64,000 nucleotides of DNA from Exiguobacterium aurantiacum (GCF_001766415.1 NZ_MKXO01000001.1:434001-498000); one strand, 5' to 3'; counted from the first letter of the stretch, positions 17,224 through 26,516 are shown. Notes: generated from the sequence alone by a model not told the origin. Numbers and translations are program-made.

Positions 17224-17580
17224 ATGCGTTATCGCCGACAAGAAACGTTCCGCTACATTTTACCGAACCCCCGTTTCATCCCCTACCGCCTCGTATGGGA
17301 AGATAAGGAGTTGCATGACGGTGAAGGCATGCTGCTCAACATTAGTGCCCACGGCTTGAAGTTGCGCTGCGACTACTTGTTCCCACTGTCGGAAGGGCTG
17401 AAAGTTCAGGTCGTGCTCGACCTCGTTCCTTTAATCCAATCAATCGAATTGACTGGTCACGTCCGTCACCGTAGTCAAATGGGAAGCATGTACGATTACG
17501 GGATCCGTCTTGAAGCGAATTCAGAAGAAGCCCAACAGCTCGTGACGATGATCAAAGCTTATGCAAGAGAGAACCAATGA
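17224..17580 (+). CDS. PilZ-domain protein, likely c-di-GMP receptor
   Basis: A 118-residue stand-alone PilZ domain. It carries the arginine motif near the start (RRQETFR, residues 4-10) and the D/N-x-S-x-x-G motif as NISAHG (39-44), the two pieces that grip cyclic di-GMP. Output is unknown; such proteins act on motility, polysaccharide export or other enzymes. The nearest cyclase in the window is the PAS-GGDEF protein at 26682. Ribosome site GAGGTGA; terminator after the stop. Confidence 0.85.
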   Translation: MRYRRQETFRYILPNPRFIPYRLVWEDKELHDGEGMLLNISAHGLKLRCDYLFPLSEGLKVQVVLDLVPLIQSIELTGHVRHRSQMGSMYDYGIRLEANSEEAQQLVTMIKAYARENQ

Positions 17581-17610
17581 GAACGTGTCGTCAGACACTT
17601 CTCATTTTTT
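17579..17610 (+). terminator. terminator of the PilZ gene
   Basis: GAGAA-GTGTC pairs with GACAC-TTCTC (one bulged C) with a GTCA loop, then ATTTTTT. It begins in the stop codon. Confidence 0.85.
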
Positions 17611-17666
17611 GTTCGTCCGATAACAGGGTATACTAATGACAACAGAGACAGATTAGAGGTGTAGCC

Positions 17667-18299
17667 ATGACCAGAAAATTTTTATTGATTCCTTGGGCCG
17701 CCGCGATCGCGATCGCGCTACTTGGTCCCAACACCCCGTTCTCGAGCCGGTTCTTGCTCGACTTCCTGACGTACAATACCGATGCCTATGAAGGATATTC
17801 TTTGTCCCTCTTTAGCGTGCTAGGCGTCTACCCGCTCGCGCTGTTCCCGCTGCTTTGGTCGGAAGTGAACCAACTGCGGCCGAATCCACTCCTACCGGCA
17901 GCAACCGGTTTCGTCGTCGGAGGATTCATCATCGCTCCGTATCTCGCGTTCGCACGGCAGTCGCCCTACCCGACGCCAATCAAGCCGTTGCCGACGAGAC
18001 TGCTCGGGGTCGTGTTGCTCCTCGTCACGATCGGTTTATTCATCGCTGCCGCGATGACTGGGAATGTCGCACAGTATTGGTCATACGTCGAACAGAATCA
18101 ATTCGTCCGCACGATGACGGTCGATTTCTTTTTGCTCGCCTTCGTCCAAATGACATTGATGACCCGGGATGCGAAGCGCTATAAGATGAGCTTGTGGCCG
18201 CTCCCGTACATCCCGTTATTCGGTTTATTGTTTTGGCTCATCATTCGTCATAAGCAACCGTTCAACGAGGCGCCGCCGCGACGGCCGAAAGTGGTTTGA
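17667..18299 (+). CDS. six-span membrane protein, unknown function
   Basis: A 210-residue hydrophobic protein with segments near 4-20, 44-62, 78-96, 110-130, 148-166 and 175-193, and a basic, proline-rich cytoplasmic tail (EAPPRRPKVV). It includes loops such as RQSPYPTPIKPLP. I do not recognise a family or transport motif. Ribosome site AGAGGTG. It has its own terminator. Confidence 0.7.
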   Translation: MTRKFLLIPWAAAIAIALLGPNTPFSSRFLLDFLTYNTDAYEGYSLSLFSVLGVYPLALFPLLWSEVNQLRPNPLLPAATGFVVGGFIIAPYLAFARQSPYPTPIKPLPTRLLGVVLLLVTIGLFIAAAMTGNVAQYWSYVEQNQFVRTMTVDFFLLAFVQMTLMTRDAKRYKMSLWPLPYIPLFGLLFWLIIRHKQPFNEAPPRRPKVV

Positions 18300-18310
18300 T
18301 GTTGTACTTG

Positions 18311-18343
18311 AGAGTGGGTTTCCCAAAACCCACTCTTTCCTTT
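18311..18343 (+). terminator. terminator after the six-span protein gene
   Basis: AGAGTGGGTTT-CCCA-AAACCCACTCT makes an 11-bp stem, followed by TTCCTTT. Confidence 0.85.
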
Positions 18344-18387
18344 ATACTAGAGCGAGAGTTTATCTAGAGAAAGAAGGGTCAAATCCA

Positions 18388-18660
18388 ATGAGATTTTTTA
18401 AAGTAATGACACACACGAACGACAAGGGAGAAGACGTCATCCTAAGCGAGTATTTCAAAATCGCCGACAAACAGGCTGAACAATTCCTCAAAGATACGTT
18501 AGAGCTCGACATGTTCGACGAGAAAGTGACGCTCAAAGAGTGCCAAGTCGCGAAAGACCGGTGGGAATGCCCGGTCGGTGACTTCGTCGTCGTCGAATAC
18601 TTCAATGAAAAAGAGTTTGATAAAATGAACGAGTATCGTGTGGTCGCACCGAAAAAGTGA
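18388..18660 (+). CDS. 90-residue acidic protein of unknown function
   Basis: A small soluble protein with alternating helix and strand (FFKVMTHTNDKGEDVILSEY, then EQFLKDTLELDMFDE and a strand WECPVGDFVVVEYFN). It has two cysteines, KECQ and WECP. Family not recognised. The start has AGAAAGAAGGG upstream and a strong terminator follows the stop, so the gene is real. Confidence 0.7.
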   Translation: MRFFKVMTHTNDKGEDVILSEYFKIADKQAEQFLKDTLELDMFDEKVTLKECQVAKDRWECPVGDFVVVEYFNEKEFDKMNEYRVVAPKK

Positions 18661-18668
18661 CCCACAGC

Positions 18669-18709
18669 AAAGGCGACTTTCCCATTTAATCGGGAAAGTC
18701 GCCTTTTTA
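18669..18709. terminator. strong terminator between 18388 gene and the minus-strand genes
   Basis: AAAGGCGACTTTCCC and GGGAAAGTCGCCTTTTT form a 15-bp stem with an 8-base loop, flanked by T residues; it is well placed to stop transcription from the left and perhaps the small gene from the right. Confidence 0.85.
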
Positions 18710-18731
18710 TCGTTCGAGTCATCGACGTGCG

Positions 18732-18863
18732 TTATGACTCCTCGTTATCTTCTTCCGGGTCTGGATCTGGATGTTGCGTCGGAGCCGGTTTTTTCGCCGG
18801 ATCAGACTCATCGTCTGGCATCGGGTCTGGGTGAACCCCAGGTTGCGATTCGTCACGTTTCAT
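18732..18863 (-). CDS. 43-residue proline/aspartate-rich peptide
   Basis: This short frame encodes a very hydrophilic peptide beginning MKRDESQPGVHPDPMPDDE and ending in an acidic tail, with no hydrophobic span and probably no fixed fold. A strong ribosome site (AGAGGAGGGATG) lies 6-8 bases before the ATG. It is either a separate small gene or sits ahead of the bidirectional terminator at 18669. No family recognised. Confidence 0.55.
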   Translation of the reverse strand: MKRDESQPGVHPDPMPDDESDPAKKPAPTQHPDPDPEEDNEES

Positions 18864-18920
18864 TGAGCATCCCTCCTCTGTCATAGTGGACTAATTCCAC
18901 ATTGATCAAGAGTCGAAACA

Positions 18921-21584
18921 TCAGTGTATGTCTTTATTGCCGATGACACGACGTGAGATCGCTTTTTCAATCTCGACGATGACGAAGACTATGGCACCGA
19001 AGACGACCGGATAGATCCAATCATTCAAATCAAGTGCCGCTGTCCCGAACAACGTGTGCATAAACGGCACGTACGTGATGAACAGTTGAAGTGCAATCAA
19101 TAGTGCCGATACGATAAACGCAATCTTGTTATCGAAAAAGTGGCGGTTAAACGCCGGAGCGAGTTCGGTCCGACAGTTATACAAGTGGAACAACTGGGCC
19201 ATGACGATCGTATTGAGTGTGATCGTCTGCAGCTTCGCAGTCGAGAAATCAAAATCAGCTAACATGTAGTTGATGATCAAGCTGCCTCCCCCGATCAAGA
19301 TCGAGACGAAGATGATCCGGAATACGTAATAGCGACTCAACAGCGGGACGTTCGCCGGACGCGGCGGACGTTTCATCGTGCTCTCTTCGAGCGGTTCGAA
19401 GGCGATCGCTAGCGACAGCGTGATGGCAACGACCATGTTGACCCAAAGGATTTGGACCGGGCTGAGCGGTGCCGCGGCACCGAGCAAGATGCTCATCGCG
19501 ACGAGGAGCGCTTGTCCACCGTTCGTCGGGAGCAAGAACAAGATCGTCTTCTTCAAGTTGTCGTATACACGGCGGCCTTCACGCACCGCGTTGTAAATCG
19601 TTTTGAAGTTGTCGTCGACGAGGACCATCTGCGACGCCTCTTTTGCGACTTCGGTCCCTTTGATACCCATCGCGACACCGATATCGGCCCGTTTCAAGGC
19701 CGGGGCATCGTTGACACCGTCACCGGTCATCGATGTGATGAGCCCGTTTTGCTGCAATCCTTTGACGAGACGCAGCTTATCATTTGGGCTCGTCCGGGCG
19801 AACACATCGTTATGAACCGACGCTTCTTTGATCTCCTCGTCCGACATGTTCGTCAATTCTTTCCCTTCAAGTGCGCCTTCGACTTCCATGCCGAGTTCAC
19901 GGGCGATGGCGACGGCTGTGTCTTTATGGTCACCCGTGATCATCTTGATGCGGATACCGGCGTCACGGCACGCCGCGACGGCTTCAATCGCCTCTGGACG
20001 TGGTGGATCGACGATTCCGTACAAACCAAGGAACGTGATACCGGATTGGACGTCCTCATGGTCGACCGTCTCTTTCGAGCGATCGACCCGTTTGAATCCG
20101 CCACCGAGGACACGTTGTCCGCGGTCGGCGATCTCTTTACGTTTCTCATCCCAATAGGTGCGGTCAAATTCCGTATCTTCAGCCATATCGAACAGGCGGT
20201 CTGGCGCCCCTTTGATGAAGATCATCCGCTCATCTTTATAGTCGACGAGCGTCGCCATGTACTTATACTCCGAATCGAACGGGATTTTCGAGATGACTTT
20301 CAGCCGTTCAATCGGTCGCTCCGCTTTTTCGGCGAGCGTGAGCAAGCAAGCTTCTGTCGGGTCGCCATTGATGACCCATTCGCCGTTTTCTTCATACAAT
20401 TGGGCATCGTTACACGTCTTCCCGACCGTGAGCAGATCGATCATCGACTCGTCGTCATCGAGGTCGAACGGTTGACCGTTTTGTTCGAGGTCACCATCTG
20501 GAGCGTATCCGCCGCCTGACACTTCGATATCGTGCTTCGCCGTGACGACTTGCTTGACGGTCATCTCGTTTTTCGTCAGCGTACCCGTCTTATCGGTACA
20601 GATGACAGAGACCGCCCCTAACGTCTCGACGGACGGTAGACTACGGACGATTGCTTTCTTCTCGGCCATGTTACGAACACCGAGTGCGAGAATGATCGAG
20701 ATGACGGCAGGGAGACCTTCCGGGATTGCTGCGACCGCTAACCCGATCGTCGTCAGCATCAGTTCGATCGGATCGAAATCACGTACAAAGTAACCAAACG
20801 CGTAAATGATGACCGAGATCACAAGGATCGCAATCGAGACCGTTTGACCGAATTTCGTCGTCTGACGGATAAGCGGTGTCTTCACCGTCTCGACTTCAGC
20901 AATCGATGCGTTGATTTGACCGAGCTCCGTCCCTTCACCGATCGACGTGACGATTGCTTTCGCGCTGCCCGTCGCTATACTCGTTCCTGAATAAATCATG
21001 TTTTTCCGGTCACCGAGGACAGCATCTTCCGCCACGACTTGAATTTTCTTCTCGACCGTCGTCGCTTCACCTGTCAAAGCCGATTCTTCGACTTTGAACT
21101 TCTCGGCTAGAATGACTCGCGCATCGGCTGGGACTTTGTCACCGGCGGCGAGCACCAAGACGTCTCCGACGACGAGTTCGCTCGATTCGATTTGGAACTG
21201 CTTGCCGTCTCGGATGACGCTTGCTTTCGTCTCGAGCAGCTTTTTAATCCCCTCAAGCGCCTGTTCAGCCTTGTTTTCTTGCAAATAGCCGACGACGGCA
21301 ATGATCGTGACGACGAGCGCGATAACGATCGTATCGATATACTCACCTAAAAAGCCAGTGACGACGGCCGCACCGATCAGGACGTACACAAGAATGTCAT
21401 TGAACTGTCTCAAAAATTTTATGATTTCAGGTGTCTTTTCCTTTTCCGGCAGAACGTTCTTCCCGAACTGTTCTTGCCGACTCGACACTTCTTGCTTCGA
21501 CAGCCCGTTGTCTACGTCTGTCTCAAGACTACTCCTCACCTCTTCCGGTTCGAGTGCGTGCCAATTTTTGTTCTCCATCTGCAT
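18921..21584 (-). CDS. SERCA-type calcium-translocating P-type ATPase
   Basis: An 887-residue P-type ATPase. It has an N-terminal cation-ATPase domain, the actuator loop (ALTGEATTV), the span-4 motif AIPEGLPA, the phosphorylated Asp331 in DKTGTLT, and the hinge GDGVNDAPALK; about ten membrane spans. The PEGL motif and overall layout are those of SERCA/PacL-type Ca2+ exporters such as Bacillus YloB. It should pump Ca2+ out of the cytoplasm. The ATG at 21584 is chosen over upstream starts because AAGGAGGAG lies 6 bases before it; the upstream frame has no ribosome site and lacks family homology. Confidence 0.92.
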   Translation of the reverse strand: MQMENKNWHALEPEEVRSSLETDVDNGLSKQEVSSRQEQFGKNVLPEKEKTPEIIKFLRQFNDILVYVLIGAAVVTGFLGEYIDTIVIALVVTIIAVVGYLQENKAEQALEGIKKLLETKASVIRDGKQFQIESSELVVGDVLVLAAGDKVPADARVILAEKFKVEESALTGEATTVEKKIQVVAEDAVLGDRKNMIYSGTSIATGSAKAIVTSIGEGTELGQINASIAEVETVKTPLIRQTTKFGQTVSIAILVISVIIYAFGYFVRDFDPIELMLTTIGLAVAAIPEGLPAVISIILALGVRNMAEKKAIVRSLPSVETLGAVSVICTDKTGTLTKNEMTVKQVVTAKHDIEVSGGGYAPDGDLEQNGQPFDLDDDESMIDLLTVGKTCNDAQLYEENGEWVINGDPTEACLLTLAEKAERPIERLKVISKIPFDSEYKYMATLVDYKDERMIFIKGAPDRLFDMAEDTEFDRTYWDEKRKEIADRGQRVLGGGFKRVDRSKETVDHEDVQSGITFLGLYGIVDPPRPEAIEAVAACRDAGIRIKMITGDHKDTAVAIARELGMEVEGALEGKELTNMSDEEIKEASVHNDVFARTSPNDKLRLVKGLQQNGLITSMTGDGVNDAPALKRADIGVAMGIKGTEVAKEASQMVLVDDNFKTIYNAVREGRRVYDNLKKTILFLLPTNGGQALLVAMSILLGAAAPLSPVQILWVNMVVAITLSLAIAFEPLEESTMKRPPRPANVPLLSRYYVFRIIFVSILIGGGSLIINYMLADFDFSTAKLQTITLNTIVMAQLFHLYNCRTELAPAFNRHFFDNKIAFIVSALLIALQLFITYVPFMHTLFGTAALDLNDWIYPVVFGAIVFVIVEIEKAISRRVIGNKDIH

Positions 21585-21831
21585 CTCTACTCCTCCTTGG
21601 TCGATCCTATATGAAAATCTATCTCTTTTATGTTCCCACTCCACGACTTCCTGACACATCAGACGACACATTTTCACAACTTTTTCAAAAAAACCGTTCA
21701 CATTTGTCTCGTTTCCCATTTGGAAACGCTCTCATCCAAAAAAAGTCGTGTCAGATGGATGAAATGGCTTTACATAAAGGTCTGAATGGTTAACTATAGA
21801 GAAAATAAAACAGAGAGAAAGAGGTACACGT

Positions 21832-22866
21832 ATGGTCATTATTCAAGGGATCGCCCTGTTGCTGTTGATTCTCGCCTTGTTCACGTTATTCAGTTACAAA
21901 GCACCGTTCGGGATGAAAGCGATGGGAGCACTCGCCGGCGCCGCAATCGCGAGCTTCCTCGTCGAAGCGTTCAACGCCTACGCGATCGGTGGGTTACTGC
22001 CGCTCCCTTTATATGAAGAAGTCGGCCAAGCTGCCGGTGCGCTGTCGGGACCTGCGGCAGCGGCACTTGTCGCGATTGCGCTCGGCATCAACCCGGTCTA
22101 CGCGTTGATGCTCGGTTTGTCCGTGTCAGGCTTCGGGATTCTCCCCGGCTTTTTCGCAGGGTACGTCCTCGCCTTACTCGGCGGCAAGCTCGACCGGCAC
22201 CTTCCGGCCGGTGTCGACATGATCTTTTACGTCATCATCATGGCACCGCTCGCCCGTCTCGTCGCCATCGGTGTCGATCCGCTCGTCTCGAACACGCTCG
22301 CTCAAATCGGGGCGGTCATCGAGCTCGCAGCGACGCAAAATCCGATTGTGATGGGACTCGTCCTTGGCGGAATCGTCACGGTCGTCTCGACATCACCGCT
22401 CAGTTCGATGGCGCTCACGGCGATGCTCGGTCTGACCGGTGTCCCGATGGCAATCGCGGCCCTCGCCTTGACGGCGTCGATTTCGATGAACTATTTACTC
22501 TTTAAGCGATTGAACATCGGCTCGAAGAAAGACCAACTTTCGGTCGCGATCGAACCGCTCACACAAGCCGACCTCATCTCGGCGAATCCGATTCCAATCT
22601 ATAGCGTCAACTTTGTCGGTGGTGCCATCGCCGGACTCATCGTCGCGATGACCGGAATGGTGAACAACGCACCTGGGTCTGCCGCCGGTATCCCGGGACT
22701 GCTCGTCATGTATGGCTTTAATGACTGGCAGACGGTGACGGTGACGGCAATCATCGTGTTCGCCGTCGGCATCATCGCCGGTCTCGTCGGCAGCAAACTG
22801 TTCAGCAATTTCCCGATCGTTCGACATACGGAAAAGATGGCAAATCCGGAAGAGGAAGCCGCATGA
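21832..22866 (+). CDS. orphan PTS EIIC-like permease (PF13303 type)
   Basis: A 344-residue, nearly all-membrane protein of about ten spans. Alternation of glycine/alanine-rich spans with LSGPAAAALVAIALGINPVY and VSTSPLSSMALTAMLGLTGV is what I know from the PTS_EIIC_2 (PF13303) group. There is no EIIA or EIIB domain and none nearby, so phosphotransfer is not evident; members of this group may act as ordinary sugar or solute transporters. Ribosome site AGAGGTACACGT region. It ends at a strong terminator. Substrate unknown. Confidence 0.75.
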   Translation: MVIIQGIALLLLILALFTLFSYKAPFGMKAMGALAGAAIASFLVEAFNAYAIGGLLPLPLYEEVGQAAGALSGPAAAALVAIALGINPVYALMLGLSVSGFGILPGFFAGYVLALLGGKLDRHLPAGVDMIFYVIIMAPLARLVAIGVDPLVSNTLAQIGAVIELAATQNPIVMGLVLGGIVTVVSTSPLSSMALTAMLGLTGVPMAIAALALTASISMNYLLFKRLNIGSKKDQLSVAIEPLTQADLISANPIPIYSVNFVGGAIAGLIVAMTGMVNNAPGSAAGIPGLLVMYGFNDWQTVTVTAIIVFAVGIIAGLVGSKLFSNFPIVRHTEKMANPEEEAA

Positions 22867-22905
22867 AAAAGCAGGAAGTCCAATTCGCGGACTTCCTGCT
22901 TTTTC
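22865..22905. terminator. bidirectional terminator between EIIC and oxidoreductase
   Basis: AAAAAGCAGGAAGTCC and GGACTTCCTGCTTTTT form a 16-bp perfect stem with a 7-base loop, serving both convergent genes. Confidence 0.92.
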
Positions 22906-22906
22906 G

Positions 22907-23902
22907 TTATTCAAACGATAACGTTGTTTGCGTTCGAGACGATTGCCGTGCAAGTTCGATCACACGCGTCGTCAACAAAGCGTCCTCGAGGGAAACGACC
23001 GGCCGTCGCGTCGAATAACTGTCAGCGAGCTGGCGATAAAATGCCAAATAACGCCCCGGCTCGATTTCAATCATTTGCGGCTCATTTACAACGAGCGTCC
23101 CCGTCTCACGGACACCCGCTTCGATCGTGCCGTCTCGGAGCGCGGCCTCTTGCGGGTCGAGACCGTATTTCATAAAGCTGCCTGCCGTACCGTGGACTTC
23201 AAAGCGAGGCGCTTCAACGGCGACGAACGGGTTCGAACGTAAGTAGACGCGCTTTTCACCGTAGTGCAGCGTCACGTTGAAGCCGTCGTCGGACTGTCCG
23301 CCGTCTCGTTGGACCATGACATCTGCTGAGACGTGGTCCGGTTCGCCGAACAACACGAGCGCCTGATCGATCAAATGACTGCCGAGGTCGAACAAAATAC
23401 CAGACCCAGGACCTGCGTTCTCACGCCATCTGTCCCGGACAAGCGGACGGAACCGGTCAAAGCGTGATTCATACACTTTCCAGTCTCCGATTCGGTTTGA
23501 TTCGAGCAGTGACGCCACCGTCAAGAAATCTCCGTCCATGCGTCGGTTGTGGAACACGTTGACGATCCCGTCACGCGTCTTCTCGAGGGCGATGAGGGAT
23601 TCCCCTTCCTCAGACGTTAGGAACGCCGGCTTCTCGACGAGGACGTCTTTGTTTGCGTCGAGACACGTCGTTACCATGTCTTTATGTAAGTTCGACGGTG
23701 TCGTGATCACGAACAGCGTCGCATCGGTCGCGATCGCTTCTTCGAGCGTCGCATATACGTCCACATCAGGGAGCACGGCACGGACGTCATCCGGTCTAGA
23801 GGAGACCACCCCAGTGATGTTGAATTCCTCGAGCGTCGTCAAAAATGGCAGGTGGAACGTTGTCGCCGAGAAGCCGAAACCGACCAATATAGTGTTGATC
23901 AT
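22907..23902 (-). CDS. Gfo/Idh/MocA-family oxidoreductase
   Basis: A 331-residue NAD(P)-dependent dehydrogenase. The Rossmann domain starts MINTILVGFGFSATTFH (G-F-G-F-S-A variant of the glycine motif), with the signature EKPAFLT at about 93-99 carrying the catalytic lysine; the C-terminal alpha/beta domain binds substrate and has DLGSHLIDQALVLFG. It is close to the YdgJ/IolW type, which oxidises or reduces cyclitols or sugars. Substrate unproven. Ribosome site AGGAGG. Confidence 0.88.
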   Translation of the reverse strand: MINTILVGFGFSATTFHLPFLTTLEEFNITGVVSSRPDDVRAVLPDVDVYATLEEAIATDATLFVITTPSNLHKDMVTTCLDANKDVLVEKPAFLTSEEGESLIALEKTRDGIVNVFHNRRMDGDFLTVASLLESNRIGDWKVYESRFDRFRPLVRDRWRENAGPGSGILFDLGSHLIDQALVLFGEPDHVSADVMVQRDGGQSDDGFNVTLHYGEKRVYLRSNPFVAVEAPRFEVHGTAGSFMKYGLDPQEAALRDGTIEAGVRETGTLVVNEPQMIEIEPGRYLAFYRQLADSYSTRRPVVSLEDALLTTRVIELARQSSRTQTTLSFE

Positions 23903-23940
23903 ATCTATTCCTCCTTTGTTTCTTCATGATTGATTGTAAC

Positions 23941-23963
23941 AAAAAAAGGGGTACATTGACCCC
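23941..23963 (-). terminator. terminator of the 23964 GNAT gene
   Basis: On the minus strand GGGGT-CAATGT-ACCCC is followed by seven T residues, touching the stop codon. Confidence 0.75.
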
Positions 23964-24452
23964 TCACGCACTGACACTTTCATCCAAACCATATTCAAAC
24001 GTGTTGTATCCGTTACGTGAATCGACGTAAACGAAACCAAAACGTGGATAATACTCGTTCAAAAACTCGTTGTCGGCGACACAGTCGAGACGGATCGGCT
24101 CGTTACCAACGGCTTCGCGGAGTACATGTTGCATCAGCTGTTGACCGACGCCACGGCCTTTCAATTGCTCACTGACGACGATGCGATGGATGTATTGACC
24201 GCGCTCGCCATCTTCCCATAAATTGTGATCCCATTCATCCGGAGGAAGCAAGGCGATCGAGGCCAAGACATAGCCATGTTGTTCATACACGTACACACTT
24301 CCCGTCGCAATGTCGGTTCGCACGCGTTCTAACAAATCTAGCTCCAAATATTCCGTCCACTGGTCACTTCCTGTTTCATTAAGCGCTACGGCTCGTTGTT
24401 CGATTAGGTGCGCGATGTGTTTAGCATCGCGTTTCGTCGCGAGTCGAATCAT
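23964..24452 (-). CDS. GNAT-family N-acetyltransferase
   Basis: A 162-residue acetyltransferase with the acetyl-CoA loop VSEQLKGRGVGQQLMQHVL (Q/R-x-x-G-x-G/A pattern in LKGRGVGQQ) and C-terminal NEYYPRFGFVYVDS. Acceptor unknown. ATG at 24452 is used because AAAGGAGG lies 6 bases upstream; the longer reading adds 22 residues without a ribosome site. Confidence 0.82.
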   Translation of the reverse strand: MIRLATKRDAKHIAHLIEQRAVALNETGSDQWTEYLELDLLERVRTDIATGSVYVYEQHGYVLASIALLPPDEWDHNLWEDGERGQYIHRIVVSEQLKGRGVGQQLMQHVLREAVGNEPIRLDCVADNEFLNEYYPRFGFVYVDSRNGYNTFEYGLDESVSA

Positions 24453-24537
24453 AACGTCCTCCTTTATATATACAGTATTTGAAATACCAATATAACGGAG
24501 ACGTTTGACCGATTTCAACCATCTTGCCTGAGCGATG

Positions 24538-24963
24538 TCATGGGAACGGGATGACGTCGCCCCCGTTCAATTGATAACTATACGTCAAAGTCGCGTTCAA
24601 GCTATGCGATACCGAGCAATAGCGGTCGACGGACAGTTCGATGGCACGGCGGACCCGTTCCTCCGGCATCTCCCCTTCGAGTACATATAAAATATGGATC
24701 GTCGTGAACCGCATCGGGTGCTCGGTCGCCCGCACCGCGTCGACTTCCATCCCGAACCGTTCGAGCGGCAGGCGCATCTTGTGCAAAATCGAAACGATAT
24801 CGATGCCCGTACAGGCCGCCGTGGCGTGCAGCAACATCTCGGTCGGCCGTGGCCCCGTATCCAATCCCCCGACATCCGCCGCCGCATCGAGCGTCACGCT
24901 ATGTCCGGAAGGTGTCGTCGTTTGAAACGCCATCCCTTGTTGCCAATCCACTTTCAAGTTCAT
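24538..24963 (-). CDS. OsmC/Ohr-family peroxiredoxin-like protein
   Basis: A 141-residue OsmC-fold protein. The two redox cysteines of the family appear in ATAACTGIDI (about Cys51) and RYCSVSHSL (about Cys115), and the Arg/Glu partner region (PRPTEMLL) is present. These proteins reduce organic hydroperoxides with dihydrolipoyl or thiol donors; this YhfA-like branch is less studied. Transcribed alone, with GGGGGAGA upstream of the ATG. Confidence 0.87.
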   Translation of the reverse strand: MNLKVDWQQGMAFQTTTPSGHSVTLDAAADVGGLDTGPRPTEMLLHATAACTGIDIVSILHKMRLPLERFGMEVDAVRATEHPMRFTTIHILYVLEGEMPEERVRRAIELSVDRYCSVSHSLNATLTYSYQLNGGDVIPFP

Positions 24964-25058
24964 CTCAGTCTCCCCCTTATTTTTTCACTAGCATACTATT
25001 CCCTCGATTGAGGTATTATAAAGCTAGTTGCACAATTTGTCGTTTAGGAGTGGGTCGC

Positions 25059-26516
25059 ATGGAGTGGTCGGTCATGATCAGTTGGGGGCTGTATATCGTC
25101 CTCGGGTTAAATTTATTGTTCGCTATAGCCGTTATCTTCGCGGAACGCCGCGATGTCGGTGCCACCTGGGCCTGGCTGCTCGTCTTGTTTTTCCTACCGA
25201 TCCTCGGATTTATCATTTACTTGTTCCTCGGTAGACAGCTGAAAAAAGATAATTTCTTTAATTTGAGTGTTGAGGAACGATCGTTTCATTCGTTGCAAGT
25301 CGAGAGTCAAATCGAGCAGATTCACCGTAAAGAGACGATGCTCGCCCAACCGCTATTTGAGAAGTACGAGCAGTTGCTCGAGATGAACTTGCGCTCATCG
25401 AAGTCACTCATCAGCGTCCACAACAAGTCGACCATCATGCATGACGGGGAACAGAAGTTCAAGGCGCTGATGGACGATATTCGGAGCGCCGAGACCGAGA
25501 TCAACATCCAGTACTACATCATCCAGCGTGATGCCCTCGGGAAGGCACTGATTCACGAACTGATCGAGCGCGCCAAAGCGGGCGTCAAAGTCCGGCTGTT
25601 GTATGACGCGGTCGGATCGCGCAGCCTGCGCGATTCAGACTTTAAGGAGTTGATCGCGCATAACGGTGAAGTCCGTGTCTTTTTCCCACCGACGTTCGGC
25701 TTGATCAATTTCAAGTTGAACAACCGGAACCACCGGAAAGTCGTCATCATCGATGGGAAGATCGGCTACGTCGGCGGCTTCAACGTCGGTACCGAGTATC
25801 TCGGTCTCGTCGAGAAGTTCGGCTACTGGCGTGACACTCATCTCCGGGTCGAGGGGGACGTCGTCTATCACCTGCAGCACCGGTTCATCTTAGACTGGAA
25901 CTTTTCGGGGAGCAAACATCACGATCCTGAAAACTCGTTCTGCTTCGCGCGCCACGATATTAAAGAGCAGTCACCGATGCAAATCGTGACGAGCGGACCG
26001 AACTCGGACACCGAGCACTTGAAAAATATGATGATCAAAATGATCGCGTCGGCCAAGCAGCGAGTCATCATCCAAACGCCTTACTTCATCCCGGATACGA
26101 GCTTCATGGACGCCTGTAAGATGGCACTCCTCTCCGGTGTCGAGATGGACATCATGATCCCTGGAAAACCGGACCATCCGTTCGTCATGTGGGCGTCGCT
26201 GTCGTTCCTCGGCGAGCTACTCGATCACGGAGCGAACGTCTACATGTACGATGAGGGCTTCCTGCATGCGAAGACGCTCGTCGTCGATGACGAAATTTCG
26301 ACCGTCGGCACGACGAATTTGGACGCCCGCAGCTTCCGCTTGAACTTCGAAGTGAACGCCATCATCTACGATGAGCGGGTCGCTCTTGAGCTCGCCTCGT
26401 TGTTCGAGTCGGACGTCGCCGTCAGTCGGCGCTATACGGTCGACGACTATGCGGTCCGGAAGTGGAGCATCCGGATGCGCGAAGGTGTGTCACGGTTGCT
26501 CAGCCCAATCTTATGA
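25059..26516 (+). CDS. cls: cardiolipin synthase
   Basis: A 485-residue membrane enzyme that joins two phosphatidylglycerols to cardiolipin. Two N-terminal spans (about 5-25 and 35-58, the second LLVLFFLPILGFIIYLFLG) precede two phospholipase-D domains whose HKD motifs are NHRKVVIIDG (His225) and LHAKTLVVDDE (His403). Length equals the usual Cls. The ATG at 25059 has TAGGAGTGG upstream; longer frames to the left are spurious. It ends at its own terminator. Confidence 0.94.
   Translation: MEWSVMISWGLYIVLGLNLLFAIAVIFAERRDVGATWAWLLVLFFLPILGFIIYLFLGRQLKKDNFFNLSVEERSFHSLQVESQIEQIHRKETMLAQPLFEKYEQLLEMNLRSSKSLISVHNKSTIMHDGEQKFKALMDDIRSAETEINIQYYIIQRDALGKALIHELIERAKAGVKVRLLYDAVGSRSLRDSDFKELIAHNGEVRVFFPPTFGLINFKLNNRNHRKVVIIDGKIGYVGGFNVGTEYLGLVEKFGYWRDTHLRVEGDVVYHLQHRFILDWNFSGSKHHDPENSFCFARHDIKEQSPMQIVTSGPNSDTEHLKNMMIKMIASAKQRVIIQTPYFIPDTSFMDACKMALLSGVEMDIMIPGKPDHPFVMWASLSFLGELLDHGANVYMYDEGFLHAKTLVVDDEISTVGTTNLDARSFRLNFEVNAIIYDERVALELASLFESDVAVSRRYTVDDYAVRKWSIRMREGVSRLLSPIL

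Noticed and set aside
19452-20519. 355-codon plus-strand frame inside the Ca2+ ATPase gene
   Set aside because: It is antisense to a complete P-type ATPase, has no ribosome site, and its length follows from the G/C-biased third positions of the real gene.
24849-25058. 70-residue N-terminal extension of cardiolipin synthase
   Set aside because: It runs antisense through the OsmC gene, has no family counterpart, and the ATG at 25059 has a good ribosome site and yields the usual length.
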